Positions 22,982-32,265 are shown, counted from the first letter of the stretch. The stretch: 37,077 bases of DNA from Archaeoglobales archaeon (GCA_003662995.1 QMZC01000013.1:1-37077), one strand, 5' to 3'. Program-made: numbers and translations. The notes: generated by a model not told the origin, from the letters alone.

Positions 22982-25339
22982 ATGATCAAAGCTTGGTTGC
23001 TCGATGCCGACTATGTAACAATCAACGGAAGAGCTGTTGTTAGACTCTGGTGCAAGGATGAAGATGGCGTTTTTGTTGCCTATGACAAAAACTTTCAACC
23101 ATACTTTTACGTTTTAAAAGATGGTCTTACGATTGATGACGTAAGAAATGCAAAGGTTGAGAGGAAAAGTGAAACAATTACTCTCCAGAATGTTGAAGAG
23201 GTTAAAATGAGAAGCTTAGGAAAGGAAATTGAAGTTTATAAAGTCTATGCAAAACATCCACAGCATGTGCCAAAGCTTAGGGAATACTTCTCACGGTTCA
23301 GTGAGGTTAGAGAGGCAGACATTCCATTTGCCTACCGTTACTTGATTGACAAAGATCTGGCATGTATGGATGGAGTTGCTATTGAAGGAAAGGAAAGAAT
23401 TGAGAAATTAAGGTGTTATGATGTCGAAGATGTAAGTAGGGACGCAAGGAAAGAATTTCCACCCCTAAGAATGTTGGCTTTTGACTGTGAGATGCTAACA
23501 GCTTCTGGCATGCCCGATTACGAAAAAGACCCGATAATAATAATCTCGGTAAAATGCAGTGATTTTGAGGAGATAATTGAGGGTAACGAAAGGGATATTC
23601 TGTTGAGGTTTGTTGAAGTAATAAAAAAATTTGACCCCGACATCATCGTCGGATACAACCAAGACAATTTCGATTGGCCTTATATAAAGAAGAGAGCAGA
23701 AAAACGGGCTGTGAAGCTTGACATAGGGAGAGATGGGAGTGAATTGGCAATAAGGGGGGGAAGGCCAAAGATTACTGGCAGGCTGAATGTGGATTTGTAC
23801 GACATCGCTTTGAAAACGATTGACGTCAAGATAAAAAAGCTTGAGAACGTTGCAGAGTATTTGGGGACAAAAGTGGAACTGGCAGACATTGAAGCAAAGG
23901 ACATCTACAAGTGCTGGATGAGAGGGGAAAAAGATAGGGTAATCAATTATGCGAAACAAGACGTCTTGAACACGTACTACATTGCTGAAGAGCTCTTACC
24001 CATGCATTACGAGCTCTCAAGGATGATTAGGTTGCCCTTAGACGACATCACGAGGATGGGGAGGGGTAAGCAAGTTGACTGGTTGTTGTTGAGTGAAGCT
24101 TTCAAGCTGAATGAACTGGCGCCAAATCCCAGAGAGAAGGGAGAGAGTTATGAAGGGGCTTTTGTTCTGGAGCCTGCTCGCGGTTTGCACGAAAACGTTG
24201 TGTGCTTGGATTTTGCATCAATGTATCCGTCAATAATGATTTCCTTTAACATAAGCCCCGACACGTTAACATTCTACGGTGATGACTGTTACGTTGCACC
24301 AGAAGTGGGGCACAGATTCAAAAAGAGGCCTGATGGATTTTTCAAGAAAATTTTAAAGATGCTAATTGGGAGAAGAAGGGAAATAAAAAGCGTTATGAAG
24401 GAGTTAGATTACAATTCACAAGAATACAAGCTTTTGGACATAAAGCAGGCAACTTTGAAGGTTTTGACAAATTCCTTTTATGGTTATACCGGCTGGAATT
24501 TAGCAAGGTGGTACTGCAAGGAGTGTGCCGAAGCAACTACAGCATGGGGAAGGCATTTCATAAAAAAGTCTGTCGAGATAGCAAAAAACATGGGATTTCA
24601 GGTTTTGTATGGCGACACAGATTCAATTTTTGTCAAAAAGGATGTTAGAGGGGTCAAAGAACTCAAAGAGGAGGTTAAAAAGTTGATTGCAAGGTTATCT
24701 CAAGAACTGCCAATACAGATTGAGATTGACGAATTTTACAAAACTATCTTCTTCGTTGAGAAGAAGAGATACGCTGGCTATACTCAGGATGGGAGGATAA
24801 TTGTAAAGGGCTTAGAAGTTAGGAGAGGAGATTGGTGTGAATTGGCTAAAAACGTGCAGAGGAACGTCATTAGCATAATTTTGCGGGAAAGAAATCCTGA
24901 AAAAGCCGTTGAATACGTTAAAAAGATTGTTGATGAAATTAGGTTGGGCAAGATTGGTTTGAGAGATTACGTAATTTACAAGGGATTAACAAAGAAGCCG
25001 TCGAAATATGAAAGCTTGCAAGCCCATGTAAAAGCGGCGATGAAAGCGAAGGAGATGGGAATAGCATATACAATTGGGTCCAAGGTTGGTTATGTTGTCG
25101 TCAAAGGAGTGGGAAATATAGGCGATAGAGCCTATCCAATTGATTTGATAGAGGGCTTTGACGGTGAAACGTTGGAAATTAAAACGAAACATGGGATAGA
25201 GAAGATGAAGCTGGATAAAGACTATTACATCAACAATCAAGTTTTGCCTTCGGTTTTGAGGATTCTTGAAAGGTTCGGGTACAACGAGAGTCAGCTTAAA
25301 GGACTTGCAGAACAACAAACGTTAGATGCTTTTTGGTAG
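22982..25339 (+). CDS. polB: Family B DNA polymerase I
   Basis: 785 residues, close to the 781 of the Archaeoglobus fulgidus enzyme. N-terminal domain (about 1-130) includes the pocket that senses template uracil. Exonuclease: Exo I FDCEM with D168 and E170, Exo II VGYNQDNFDWPYI, Exo III YAKQDVLNTYYI. Polymerase: motif A LDFASMYPSIMISFN, motif B KQATLKVLTNSFYGYTGW, motif C YGDTDS at 543-548 with D545 and D547, and KKRYAG. Both proofreading and polymerising residues are intact. Start at ATG 22982; TTG just before is not used. It ends just before a converging geranylgeranyl-reductase-like gene. Confidence 0.97.
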   Translation: MIKAWLLDADYVTINGRAVVRLWCKDEDGVFVAYDKNFQPYFYVLKDGLTIDDVRNAKVERKSETITLQNVEEVKMRSLGKEIEVYKVYAKHPQHVPKLREYFSRFSEVREADIPFAYRYLIDKDLACMDGVAIEGKERIEKLRCYDVEDVSRDARKEFPPLRMLAFDCEMLTASGMPDYEKDPIIIISVKCSDFEEIIEGNERDILLRFVEVIKKFDPDIIVGYNQDNFDWPYIKKRAEKRAVKLDIGRDGSELAIRGGRPKITGRLNVDLYDIALKTIDVKIKKLENVAEYLGTKVELADIEAKDIYKCWMRGEKDRVINYAKQDVLNTYYIAEELLPMHYELSRMIRLPLDDITRMGRGKQVDWLLLSEAFKLNELAPNPREKGESYEGAFVLEPARGLHENVVCLDFASMYPSIMISFNISPDTLTFYGDDCYVAPEVGHRFKKRPDGFFKKILKMLIGRRREIKSVMKELDYNSQEYKLLDIKQATLKVLTNSFYGYTGWNLARWYCKECAEATTAWGRHFIKKSVEIAKNMGFQVLYGDTDSIFVKKDVRGVKELKEEVKKLIARLSQELPIQIEIDEFYKTIFFVEKKRYAGYTQDGRIIVKGLEVRRGDWCELAKNVQRNVISIILRERNPEKAVEYVKKIVDEIRLGKIGLRDYVIYKGLTKKPSKYESLQAHVKAAMKAKEMGIAYTIGSKVGYVVVKGVGNIGDRAYPIDLIEGFDGETLEIKTKHGIEKMKLDKDYYINNQVLPSVLRILERFGYNESQLKGLAEQQTLDAFW

Positions 25340-25347
25340 TTTTTGCC

Positions 25348-26448
25348 TTAAAGCAACATAACCCTTGCAATCTTTGCGGCCAACTGAAAATTTTTGAGAA
25401 TTTTGGGCAACATTGGGATTATTTTTAAAATCGTGCTCGGTTCATCCATGTGTAATTTTTTCGTTTGCTTTTTCAAATCGAACTCTGAGCCAATCTTCAT
25501 CAATTCATTTAGATCCTCATCATTTAAGATAGAATACAGTTTCAGAATCTTCATTCCGAACTCGTACTCTTTTTTCATCTCTTTTAAGTAGTTCTTTTGG
25601 TAAGCGTTGAGGTTTGGAAAGGTTTTTCCAAGAACCTTAACTGCCTTTAGCAGATAAAACAATCCTCCTCCGGTGTAAGGCTTGGTCATGCCCGCTGCAT
25701 CTCCTACTAATGCAACGTTATTCTTAACAAAGTTTATCAAGCCAATTGGTATTGCACCGACGTTTAACTCGGTAATTTTTTTATTAACTACCCTCTTGGA
25801 CACGGAAGAGTGTTTGTTGAGTAAATTTTTGAGATAAAGTCGTGTTTGGGATTTAGAAACCACACCAATCCTTGCAAAATCATCTATCGGAATTGCGTAA
25901 GCGAAAAAACCATCAGAGTAAGTATTTCCAAAATAAAGTTCAACCATGTTGTTATCGAGACATTCAAACTTACATTCAATTTGAATTGCTGAGTAAATTT
26001 CTGGTAGATTAAAACCAAAGTGCTTGGCTACCGATGAATAAACACCATCCGCACCGATTATGAAATCATACCTACTCTTATTAAACCCATCATCGAACTT
26101 CGTTTTAATTTTCAATTCAGCAAATTTGGATGCTTCAATCATTAATTCCCTATCAAAGATCTTTCTTTCAATCACAACTCCTTTAGATCTTCCTTCTAAC
26201 TCCACAAATCTACCGTTGGGCGAGAAAAAGAAGGCTCCTCTAATCCTATTAATCAAACTCTTCTTTACGTTTTTACAGTATTTTAAGTATTCGCCAAAAC
26301 AGTCTTTGCTTATCAATCCCGCACATTGAACGGGAAATCCCACAGATTGATGTTCCTCAATCAGCGTTGTATCATAATTTTGCAGTTCAATAGCTGTAAG
26401 ACAGCCTGCAGGTCCCCCGCCAACAATTAAAACGCTTGCACCATCCAT
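25348..26448 (-). CDS. Geranylgeranyl reductase family flavoprotein
   Basis: 366 residues. Seen: N-terminal FAD-binding VLIVGGGPAGCLTAIEL (about 6-22), PVQCAGLIS (the conserved quinone/Cys region of this family), the second FAD motif ALVGDAAGMTKPYTGGGLFYLL (about 246-267), and a helical C-terminus. Related enzymes saturate the geranylgeranyl chains of archaeal membrane lipids; others act on quinone side chains. Shorter than the classical digeranylgeranylglycerophospholipid reductase (about 390-400), so exact substrate is open. A TATA-like TTATAATAAG lies about 30 bases before the ATG. Confidence 0.86.
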   Translation of the reverse strand: MDGASVLIVGGGPAGCLTAIELQNYDTTLIEEHQSVGFPVQCAGLISKDCFGEYLKYCKNVKKSLINRIRGAFFFSPNGRFVELEGRSKGVVIERKIFDRELMIEASKFAELKIKTKFDDGFNKSRYDFIIGADGVYSSVAKHFGFNLPEIYSAIQIECKFECLDNNMVELYFGNTYSDGFFAYAIPIDDFARIGVVSKSQTRLYLKNLLNKHSSVSKRVVNKKITELNVGAIPIGLINFVKNNVALVGDAAGMTKPYTGGGLFYLLKAVKVLGKTFPNLNAYQKNYLKEMKKEYEFGMKILKLYSILNDEDLNELMKIGSEFDLKKQTKKLHMDEPSTILKIIPMLPKILKNFQLAAKIARVMLL

Positions 26449-26537
26449 CTCAACAATTGCATTTGGTTGCTTATTATAACTTTTGAGTTTTGATTACTTC
26501 ATGATTCAAATCTATTCTGAAACCAACTGACTACATC

Positions 26538-27470
26538 TTACACCAATTTCCTTGAAAAAACAGCGTACAATCCGGGCAGATCACCAATTAAATTACTCAG
26601 CCTAGCTAATATCGAGAAAACTAAGGCTATTGAAGGATTTACACCCAACAGGTACAATACCAAAACCGAGCCAGACTCCATTATGCCCAAACCTGCCGGG
26701 GTTATTGGGACAAACATCAAGGTTGTTATTAGAGGATGTAAAAGAAAGAAGTCCACATAATCTAACCCCATGCCTAAGGATTTACCAATCAGATACCACT
26801 GCAATCCTGAAACTAACCACCCAATCATGTACAAAATCAAAATGTGTAGCAAATAGCTTCTGATTTTAATACTGCTATCTTTAAAGCCAACAAAAACACC
26901 GCTAAAATTCCTTGCGTAGGGTATTTTTTCGATCAGTCCCTTGCTTTTCTCCTCTCTTGTCCAAGATAGAATTAAAAATACTGCCCCTCCTACGAACACC
27001 AAAAGTATTGCTACCAGAAACGCATAGTAAAATTCGTTGTTCAGGCTAACTTTGGTGAAGAAGTAGAGTATGGCTATCAGCGCCCCTAAAGCCTTTAAAA
27101 CAAATTCTACTCCCTGAGGAGCTATGATGGCAGCCAAACCTCTATCTGTTCCGCAATTGGTAAATTTATCCAAAATCTTTGAAGTCAATAGGTAACCGCT
27201 CCTCCCCGGTGTAACATCGCCTATCACCATTCCACCCAAATGGGAAATCAAAGCTTTAGCGTATTCAATTTTCACACCCATTTTGTCAATCAAAAATGCT
27301 ATTCTGAAGGAGAGGGTTAGATTGAGCATTGTGTAGGCTAAAATTGAAAGAAAGAAAAGTGTCAAATCAAATCTTATGAATTTTAGGTTTTCAAGATTTG
27401 CGGTAATCTTTAACACCAAAACTAAGAGTATTATCAAGCCAACTATTGTTTGCAGAACGTATCTGAGCAT
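26538..27470 (-). CDS. Flippase-like integral membrane protein (LPG synthase TM-domain family, UPF0104-like)
   Basis: 310 residues with about 7-8 membrane helices. Seen: HLGGMVIGDVTPGRSGYLL (about 77-95), the conserved GDxTPGRxG motif, IIAPQGVEFVLKALGAL, and FVPITPAGLGIMESGSVLVLYLLG (about 254-277), the PxGxGxxE motif. The family was defined by the membrane half of bacterial MprF and includes archaeal proteins of unknown substrate. Divergent from AOR; next to a lipid-type reductase, so a membrane lipid role is possible. Confidence 0.83.
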   Translation of the reverse strand: MLRYVLQTIVGLIILLVLVLKITANLENLKFIRFDLTLFFLSILAYTMLNLTLSFRIAFLIDKMGVKIEYAKALISHLGGMVIGDVTPGRSGYLLTSKILDKFTNCGTDRGLAAIIAPQGVEFVLKALGALIAILYFFTKVSLNNEFYYAFLVAILLVFVGGAVFLILSWTREEKSKGLIEKIPYARNFSGVFVGFKDSSIKIRSYLLHILILYMIGWLVSGLQWYLIGKSLGMGLDYVDFFLLHPLITTLMFVPITPAGLGIMESGSVLVLYLLGVNPSIALVFSILARLSNLIGDLPGLYAVFSRKLV

Positions 27471-27560
27471 CGAGTGTTGTTCTTGGGCGGACTTAAAAGT
27501 TTATCTGGTTTGACACCTATGTTTAATGAGTCGCTTAATGAGTCACCAAATCCCAAAAAG

Positions 27561-27569
27561 AGATATATC
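27561..27569 (+). promoter_or_regulatory. TATA box of the AOR gene
   Basis: AGATATATC at 27561-27569, 18-26 bases before the ATG at 27587 (or 21-29 before the ATG at 27590). No Shine-Dalgarno, so the transcript is probably leaderless. Confidence 0.5.
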
Positions 27570-27586
27570 ATAGTATCAGCATGTAA

Positions 27587-29269
27587 ATGATGAAAATTGC
27601 ATACGTGAACCTTTCAAAAAATAAGGTTAAAATTGAAGACGTAAAAGAATTCGAAGCGTACATCGGTGGGAAGGGTGTTGCTACAAAGCTCTTGTTTAAC
27701 GTTCCTCCAAGAATCGATGCATTCCATCCTGAAAATGCGGTAATATTTGGTATTGGACCTTTGAATGGTATAAAGTTGTCTGGCTCATCGAGAATGACTT
27801 GCGTCTTTAAATCACCATTGACAAATGGATATGGAGAATCGCAATGCGGTGGATTTATTGGCTACGAGATGAAGAAGACAGGAATAGATATCATATACAT
27901 CTTTGGAAAAGCTGAGAAACCCGCTTATCTGGTTGTTGAAGATTCAAATGTTGAAATCAAGGATGCAACATTTTTGTGGGGTAAAGACTGCTATGAAACC
28001 GAAGAAATTCTGAAAAAAGAGGTGGGAGGAGAAGTTTTGAGCATAGGGCAGGCCGGTGAAAATCTTGTCAGATTTGCTTGCATAACCCACCGAAAGGGTA
28101 GGCAGTTTGGCAGGTGTGGGGCTGGAGCGGTGATGGGGGCTAAGATGCTTAAAGCTGTAGTTTTTAGAGGGGGTAGGCAAATAGAGGTTGCGTACCTAGA
28201 AAAACTTGAGGAATTCAGAGAATGGCTTAACGGGATGATTAAAGAAAAATTGCAGGCAATGAAGAAATACGGAACACCTAATATTTTGCCTTTGGTAAAT
28301 GAGGCAGGCGTTTTACCAACGAAATATTGGCAGGAAGGAAGCTTTGATAAATTTGAAGGTATTGTGGAGGAAATGCAAAGGTACGTTAAGAGAAACTCAT
28401 CATGTTATGGCTGTATTGTTGCGTGTGGAAAGATCACGAGAATTGATGATGTAGAAGTTGAAGGACCAGAATACGAAACTCTTTTCTCTTTCGGTTCTCT
28501 GTGCTACAACGATGACTTAAAAACGATAGTAAAGGCAAACGATTTGTGCGATAGGTACGGAATGGATACGATTTCTGCGGGAAACGTCATTGCATTTCTC
28601 ATGGCTTGTAGTGAAAAGGGAAAGATGAGGTTTGATGAATTTGACATAGAATTTGGAAATTCAGATTCGATTATAAATTTAATACAAAAAATTGCATTTA
28701 GAGATGGAATAGGTAATGTTTTGGCTGAGGGTGTTAAAAGAGCCGCCAAAATCTTCAACGTTTCAGATGCCGTGCATGTTAAAGGATTAGAACCTCCTGG
28801 CTACGATCCCAGAGGGTTGTATGGAACCGCTTTGAGCTATTTAACTTCACCTAGAGGTGCCTGCCACATGAGGGCTGTGGCTCACAGACCAAATTTGGTT
28901 GGGTTGTTGGATAGAACATCCCCTAATGGACAGGCGGCAATGGTTAAGGATTTGGAGGATTTTTATTGTGTCATCGATTCCTTAGTCTTCTGTAGATTTT
29001 TGTGTTTGCCCGTCATAGGAATGTACTGGGATGACATAGCAAGGCTTTACAAAATAGTTACTGGTAAAGAAATAAAAGTTGAGGAGTTAAAAAGAATTGG
29101 GGAGAGAATATTCGATTTGACAATGAAATTCAACATCAGAGAGGGGGTTGAGAATGAAAAATTGCCTTTAATATTTTTTAAGCCTTTAAAACACTATAGA
29201 GAATTTGTGATTAAAAGAGAGGATTTAGAGAAAATGCTAATAGAGTATTACGAGTTGAGAAGAATGTGA
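27587..29269 (+). CDS. Aldehyde:ferredoxin oxidoreductase (tungsten, AOR family)
   Basis: 560 residues, somewhat shorter than the typical 600-620. N-terminal domain begins MKIAYVNLSKNKVKIEDVKE with GGKGVATKLLFN and the conserved GPLNGIKLSGSSRM and GYGESQCGGFIG (bis-pyranopterin binding). The cluster motif CYGCIVACGKI provides three Cys for the 4Fe-4S cluster, with a fourth expected in the VFCRFLC region near 470. Oxidises aldehydes to acids while reducing ferredoxin. Several paralogues are common in Archaeoglobales and substrate cannot be told. Start at 27587 or 27590. Confidence 0.92.
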   Translation: MMKIAYVNLSKNKVKIEDVKEFEAYIGGKGVATKLLFNVPPRIDAFHPENAVIFGIGPLNGIKLSGSSRMTCVFKSPLTNGYGESQCGGFIGYEMKKTGIDIIYIFGKAEKPAYLVVEDSNVEIKDATFLWGKDCYETEEILKKEVGGEVLSIGQAGENLVRFACITHRKGRQFGRCGAGAVMGAKMLKAVVFRGGRQIEVAYLEKLEEFREWLNGMIKEKLQAMKKYGTPNILPLVNEAGVLPTKYWQEGSFDKFEGIVEEMQRYVKRNSSCYGCIVACGKITRIDDVEVEGPEYETLFSFGSLCYNDDLKTIVKANDLCDRYGMDTISAGNVIAFLMACSEKGKMRFDEFDIEFGNSDSIINLIQKIAFRDGIGNVLAEGVKRAAKIFNVSDAVHVKGLEPPGYDPRGLYGTALSYLTSPRGACHMRAVAHRPNLVGLLDRTSPNGQAAMVKDLEDFYCVIDSLVFCRFLCLPVIGMYWDDIARLYKIVTGKEIKVEELKRIGERIFDLTMKFNIREGVENEKLPLIFFKPLKHYREFVIKREDLEKMLIEYYELRRM

Positions 29270-29406
29270 GGGATTTTTCTGAGTTCGCTATTGTTTTATA
29301 ACTTGCAAAAATTTTTAAACTGTAATTTGCCAATCTTAAAATCTTAAATAGCTGCTAATTTAAACTTCAAAGTTGGCTGATAGAACTTTAAACGTGCATC
29401 TAAATT

Positions 29407-29418
29407 AAATTTTTAAAG
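29407..29418 (+). promoter_or_regulatory. TATA box of the gpsA-like gene
   Basis: AAATTTTTAAAG at 29407-29418 lies 20-31 bases before the ATG at 29438. Preceding 130 bases show no gene. Confidence 0.45.
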
Positions 29419-29437
29419 AGATAGTTCTACAAAAATT

Positions 29438-30454
29438 ATGGAAGTTTCGATACTTGGTGCAGGGGCGATGGGTTCTGCTTTGGCTATACCGCTCCACGAT
29501 AATGGAGTGGAGATTAAGCTTTGGGGGACGGAATACGATGCTGAAATATTAAAAATAATTGAAAGAGGGGAGAAACATCCAAGAATTGGTGTACCTCTGC
29601 CAGACATTAAAATTTATTATCCAGAACAGTTGGATGAGGTTTTAGATTCAGACCTAATACTGCTTGCAGTGAGTACTGAAGGGGTTTTTCCTGTTTTTAA
29701 CAAAATCAAAGACAAAGTTGGGGATTCAATTTTGGTGACGATTTCTAAGGGGCTTTTGGAGTACGATAATGAGATCATGACGATTCCTGAAACCCTTTGG
29801 TCAATAAATCCTGACTTGAAAGAAAGAATCGTAGCCATTACAGGACCCTCTATTGCAAGGGAGGTGGCAAACAAAATGCCCACAAAGGTTGTGTTTAGCA
29901 GTATCGGCAAATCTGCTAAAGAAGCATCCAAGTATTTTGAAACCGACTACTATCACATTGAGGTGTCCAACGATATTATTGGAGCTGAAATAACTGCTGC
30001 ATTGAAAAACGTTTATTCAATCGCGATTGCATGGATTAGGGGTTACGAGCAGTTGGTAGATGTGGAAATGAGCAATGCCAAAGGTGTTATGGCGACGATG
30101 GCTATAAACGAGATTGCAAGGTTTGTTGAGGCTGCTGGAGGTAGGAAGGAAACTGTTTTCGGATTTTCAGGATTTGGTGATCTAATTGCCACATTTAGAG
30201 GTGGGAGGAACGGAATGCTTGGAGAGTTGCTTGGTAGAGGGTTAAGCGTGGATGAGGCATTAAATGAATTAAAACTAAGGGGAGTTGGTGTTGTTGAGGG
30301 ATTCGGTAATGCAAAGAGGGCGTACAGATTGCTGAAGCAGTTGGAAGAGCACGACTCTGTATCTTTGGATGATTTTCCACTGTTTATGAATCTCTACAGT
30401 GTGCTTTATGAAGGCAAGGCTGTCAAAGATGCGTTAAAAGAGGTGTTTAGTTAA
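29438..30454 (+). CDS. gpsA: NAD(P)-dependent glycerol-3-phosphate dehydrogenase (GpsA-like)
   Basis: 338 residues. Seen: N-terminal Rossmann motif VSILGAGAMGSALAIPL (about 3-19), KGLLE and GPSIAREVANKMPT (about 137-150), AALKNVYSIAIAW with the catalytic Lys (near 193), and GFGDLIATFRGGRN (the family C-terminal substrate motif). The enzyme interconverts DHAP and sn-glycerol-3-phosphate. Archaeal ether lipids use the opposite stereoisomer, so here a catabolic or osmolyte/phosphodiester role is likely; a homologue is known in Archaeoglobus fulgidus. This is the last clearly core gene before the accessory island. Confidence 0.92.
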   Translation: MEVSILGAGAMGSALAIPLHDNGVEIKLWGTEYDAEILKIIERGEKHPRIGVPLPDIKIYYPEQLDEVLDSDLILLAVSTEGVFPVFNKIKDKVGDSILVTISKGLLEYDNEIMTIPETLWSINPDLKERIVAITGPSIAREVANKMPTKVVFSSIGKSAKEASKYFETDYYHIEVSNDIIGAEITAALKNVYSIAIAWIRGYEQLVDVEMSNAKGVMATMAINEIARFVEAAGGRKETVFGFSGFGDLIATFRGGRNGMLGELLGRGLSVDEALNELKLRGVGVVEGFGNAKRAYRLLKQLEEHDSVSLDDFPLFMNLYSVLYEGKAVKDALKEVFS

Positions 30455-30587
30455 AAGCGGACTCGGCGTCTATTGTACTTACAGCTTAAAACACTTAGAG
30501 ATTCCTTAAAATTTTCATTTTGGAAGTAAATTAAAACTGCTACAATTGTTGGAATGAGTAGGAGAGAGATGTTTTTAATTTCATCCC

Positions 30588-31010
30588 TCATTCTCTCAAA
30601 TACTGTCCTGAAACCGCGATAAACCGCTTAGGTTTAATTGGTTTATCGTATTTTCTAATATCTTCAAGCTCAATAGCCATCCAGAGCTTCTTCTTTTCTT
30701 TACCCCTACTTCTAATTCCTTTCCATCTTTCTTGGGATTTTATGTATTCTTTAAGCTCTTCTTTAGTTAAGAAGATTCTATCACCAAAAGTATCGAAGAA
30801 CTGCATTGGATTTTCAGACAAGATAACCCTTTTAATCTTCGCCTCTCCAACAAAGCCTGTATCTTCTCTCGATTGATAGAAAACGAATTTCATACCCGGC
30901 TTTAAATATTTCCAGACTGTTGCTGGCTTTACAAACACATTTTTGCCTTTGAAAAATCTATTCATAAACTGTTTTGGGATTGGGTATGTTACCCCAATTA
31001 TTTCAGACAT
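30588..31010 (-). CDS. DUF365 family protein (PUA/ASCH-like fold)
   Basis: 140 residues. Seen: EIIGVTYPIPKQFMNRFFKGKNVFVKPATVWKYLKPGMKFVFYQSREDTGFVGEAKIKRVIL, the DUF365 signature, with the strand pattern of a PUA-like/ASCH nucleic-acid binding domain, then a helical stretch and a C-terminal strand. Function unknown. GGTG lies six bases before the ATG. It is the third gene of a minus-strand operon with the EVE protein and a nuclease, starting 20 bases after the nuclease gene, so it probably works with them. Confidence 0.78.
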   Translation of the reverse strand: MSEIIGVTYPIPKQFMNRFFKGKNVFVKPATVWKYLKPGMKFVFYQSREDTGFVGEAKIKRVILSENPMQFFDTFGDRIFLTKEELKEYIKSQERWKGIRSRGKEKKKLWMAIELEDIRKYDKPIKPKRFIAVSGQYLRE

Positions 31011-31030
31011 TTAAAACACCTCAGATTGAT

Positions 31031-31735
31031 TTACACTCCGAGAGCTGGACTTCTTAATATTTCTAATTTTCCATTATCGTCGATAAAATATATTTCGATA
31101 TCACCAAGCCAAGGACCATATTGCTTTGCATACCTCTCGAAAGTGTTCCTGTTGCCTAATCCAACGATGAATTTCCTCCACTTCCTACCGCTCGATTGTT
31201 CAAGCTTCTCCATCAGCCAGATGTATTCCGATATCGCACTGAACTGTGCTGCCGGAACTGCCCCCTTGAAGGTGTAGTATTTCACATCTCCTACAATAGC
31301 TTTCTCCAGATTAACGAGATCGAATTCTTTGTATTTACCAAAAATGTTCACCTTTCTATTTTCGAGCTTCACATTCAAGTATTTTTCCATAACCTTTTTT
31401 GCTATTTTCTCAGGATTGAAATCATCTGGCTTTTCTGTTTTTTCTTCTTTGAGTTTTTCGCCATGCTCGGCGAGCTTAAACTTGCCACCTTTAAGATCGA
31501 TTAGAAAGGCTCGTCTGTACAGAGTTGGATGAGAATTTGCGGCACTTTTGTTGTTTATCGAAAGAGCCCATAAGTGCAGTTCAATAGTATCATCCTTATG
31601 TGGAGCATCGGGATACTTACTTCGGATGTAGCTTAAAACATCCAAGTATGTGAAAGTATTGCCGCGTCTCCCAAGTTCGTATGCTGCTTCCTTAACGAGT
31701 TCATAAGCGATCTTCCTATAAATTGGAGAGGACAA
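31031..31735 (-). CDS. Predicted PD-(D/E)XK nuclease with N-terminal winged-helix-like domain
   Basis: 234 residues, TTG start (31735). The Shine-Dalgarno GGAGG of this gene lies inside the end of the EVE gene, whose stop is 3 bases upstream. N-terminal part (about 1-90), with NTFTYLDVLSYIRSKYP and NNKSAANSHPTLYRRAFLIDL, looks like a winged-helix DNA-reading domain. C-terminal part (about 110-234) has FDLVN with D139 and GDVKYY with D150 and K152, the D-x10-DxK arrangement of restriction-like nucleases, followed by a helix with QFSAISEYIWLMEKL. Likely the effector of a DNA-targeting system. No known restriction enzyme is clearly recognised. Confidence 0.7.
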   Translation of the reverse strand: MSSPIYRKIAYELVKEAAYELGRRGNTFTYLDVLSYIRSKYPDAPHKDDTIELHLWALSINNKSAANSHPTLYRRAFLIDLKGGKFKLAEHGEKLKEEKTEKPDDFNPEKIAKKVMEKYLNVKLENRKVNIFGKYKEFDLVNLEKAIVGDVKYYTFKGAVPAAQFSAISEYIWLMEKLEQSSGRKWRKFIVGLGNRNTFERYAKQYGPWLGDIEIYFIDDNGKLEILRSPALGV

Positions 31736-31738
31736 AAA

Positions 31739-32185
31739 TCAACCCTCCATAGATTTCACAATCACCCTGTAATCCTCCTCAGGAATCTCCCTCATCGCCT
31801 TCCCCATCAAATGCCCTGACCATTTTCGCTTGTTCGTGATGAACTTCAGCTTCGGAATCAAAGGTTTAAACTCAACAGGTTTGGAGAATATTTTGATGGG
31901 TTTGAGCTTTATGCGGAGTGGGAACGTTTCATTACTCATCCTTTTTGGAGTTTTGAAAATTCTCGATGAATCCCTGAACACTTCCGATGCTGCTTCATAA
32001 ACTGCTACAATTCTCGATGGTCTAATCTCTCCATCCACGTTTTCCTGCTTGAGGTAAATCAAAAGCTTATCTCCGGGTTTTACCCTCACTATGGTGTTCT
32101 TGTGCCTTTCTGGTACGCCCCAGATGTTCTTCTGCTTGGTTACTTTCCAGTTATCTTCGTTGGTTATGCAGAGCCAGTAAACCAT
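31739..32185 (-). CDS. EVE domain protein
   Basis: 148 residues of the EVE (UPF0310-like, PUA-superfamily) fold. Seen: [46 protein letters not shown] (about 3-48), with the WGV and GD turn typical of EVE, then [16 protein letters not shown] and a C-terminal [16 protein letters not shown] with the family's final helix. EVE domains bind modified bases and are often fused to or encoded beside restriction nucleases. A perfect GGTGAT lies three bases upstream of the ATG. First gene of the EVE-nuclease-DUF365 operon and divergent from hsdM. Confidence 0.85.
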   Translation of the reverse strand: MVYWLCITNEDNWKVTKQKNIWGVPERHKNTIVRVKPGDKLLIYLKQENVDGEIRPSRIVAVYEAASEVFRDSSRIFKTPKRMSNETFPLRIKLKPIKIFSKPVEFKPLIPKLKFITNKRKWSGHLMGKAMREIPEEDYRVIVKSMEG

Positions 32186-32188
32186 AGA

Positions 32189-32194
32189 ATCACC
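32189..32194 (-). promoter_or_regulatory. Shine-Dalgarno of the EVE gene
   Basis: GGTGAT on the minus strand with 3-base spacing to the ATG at 32185; a strong match to the archaeal 16S tail, implying this operon is well translated. Confidence 0.55.
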
Positions 32195-32265
32195 ATTGAC
32201 TAATCAAATAGAAAATATTTAAATGTTTGTCATTGAATAATGTAAAAGATTATTCTGGTGGAAGT

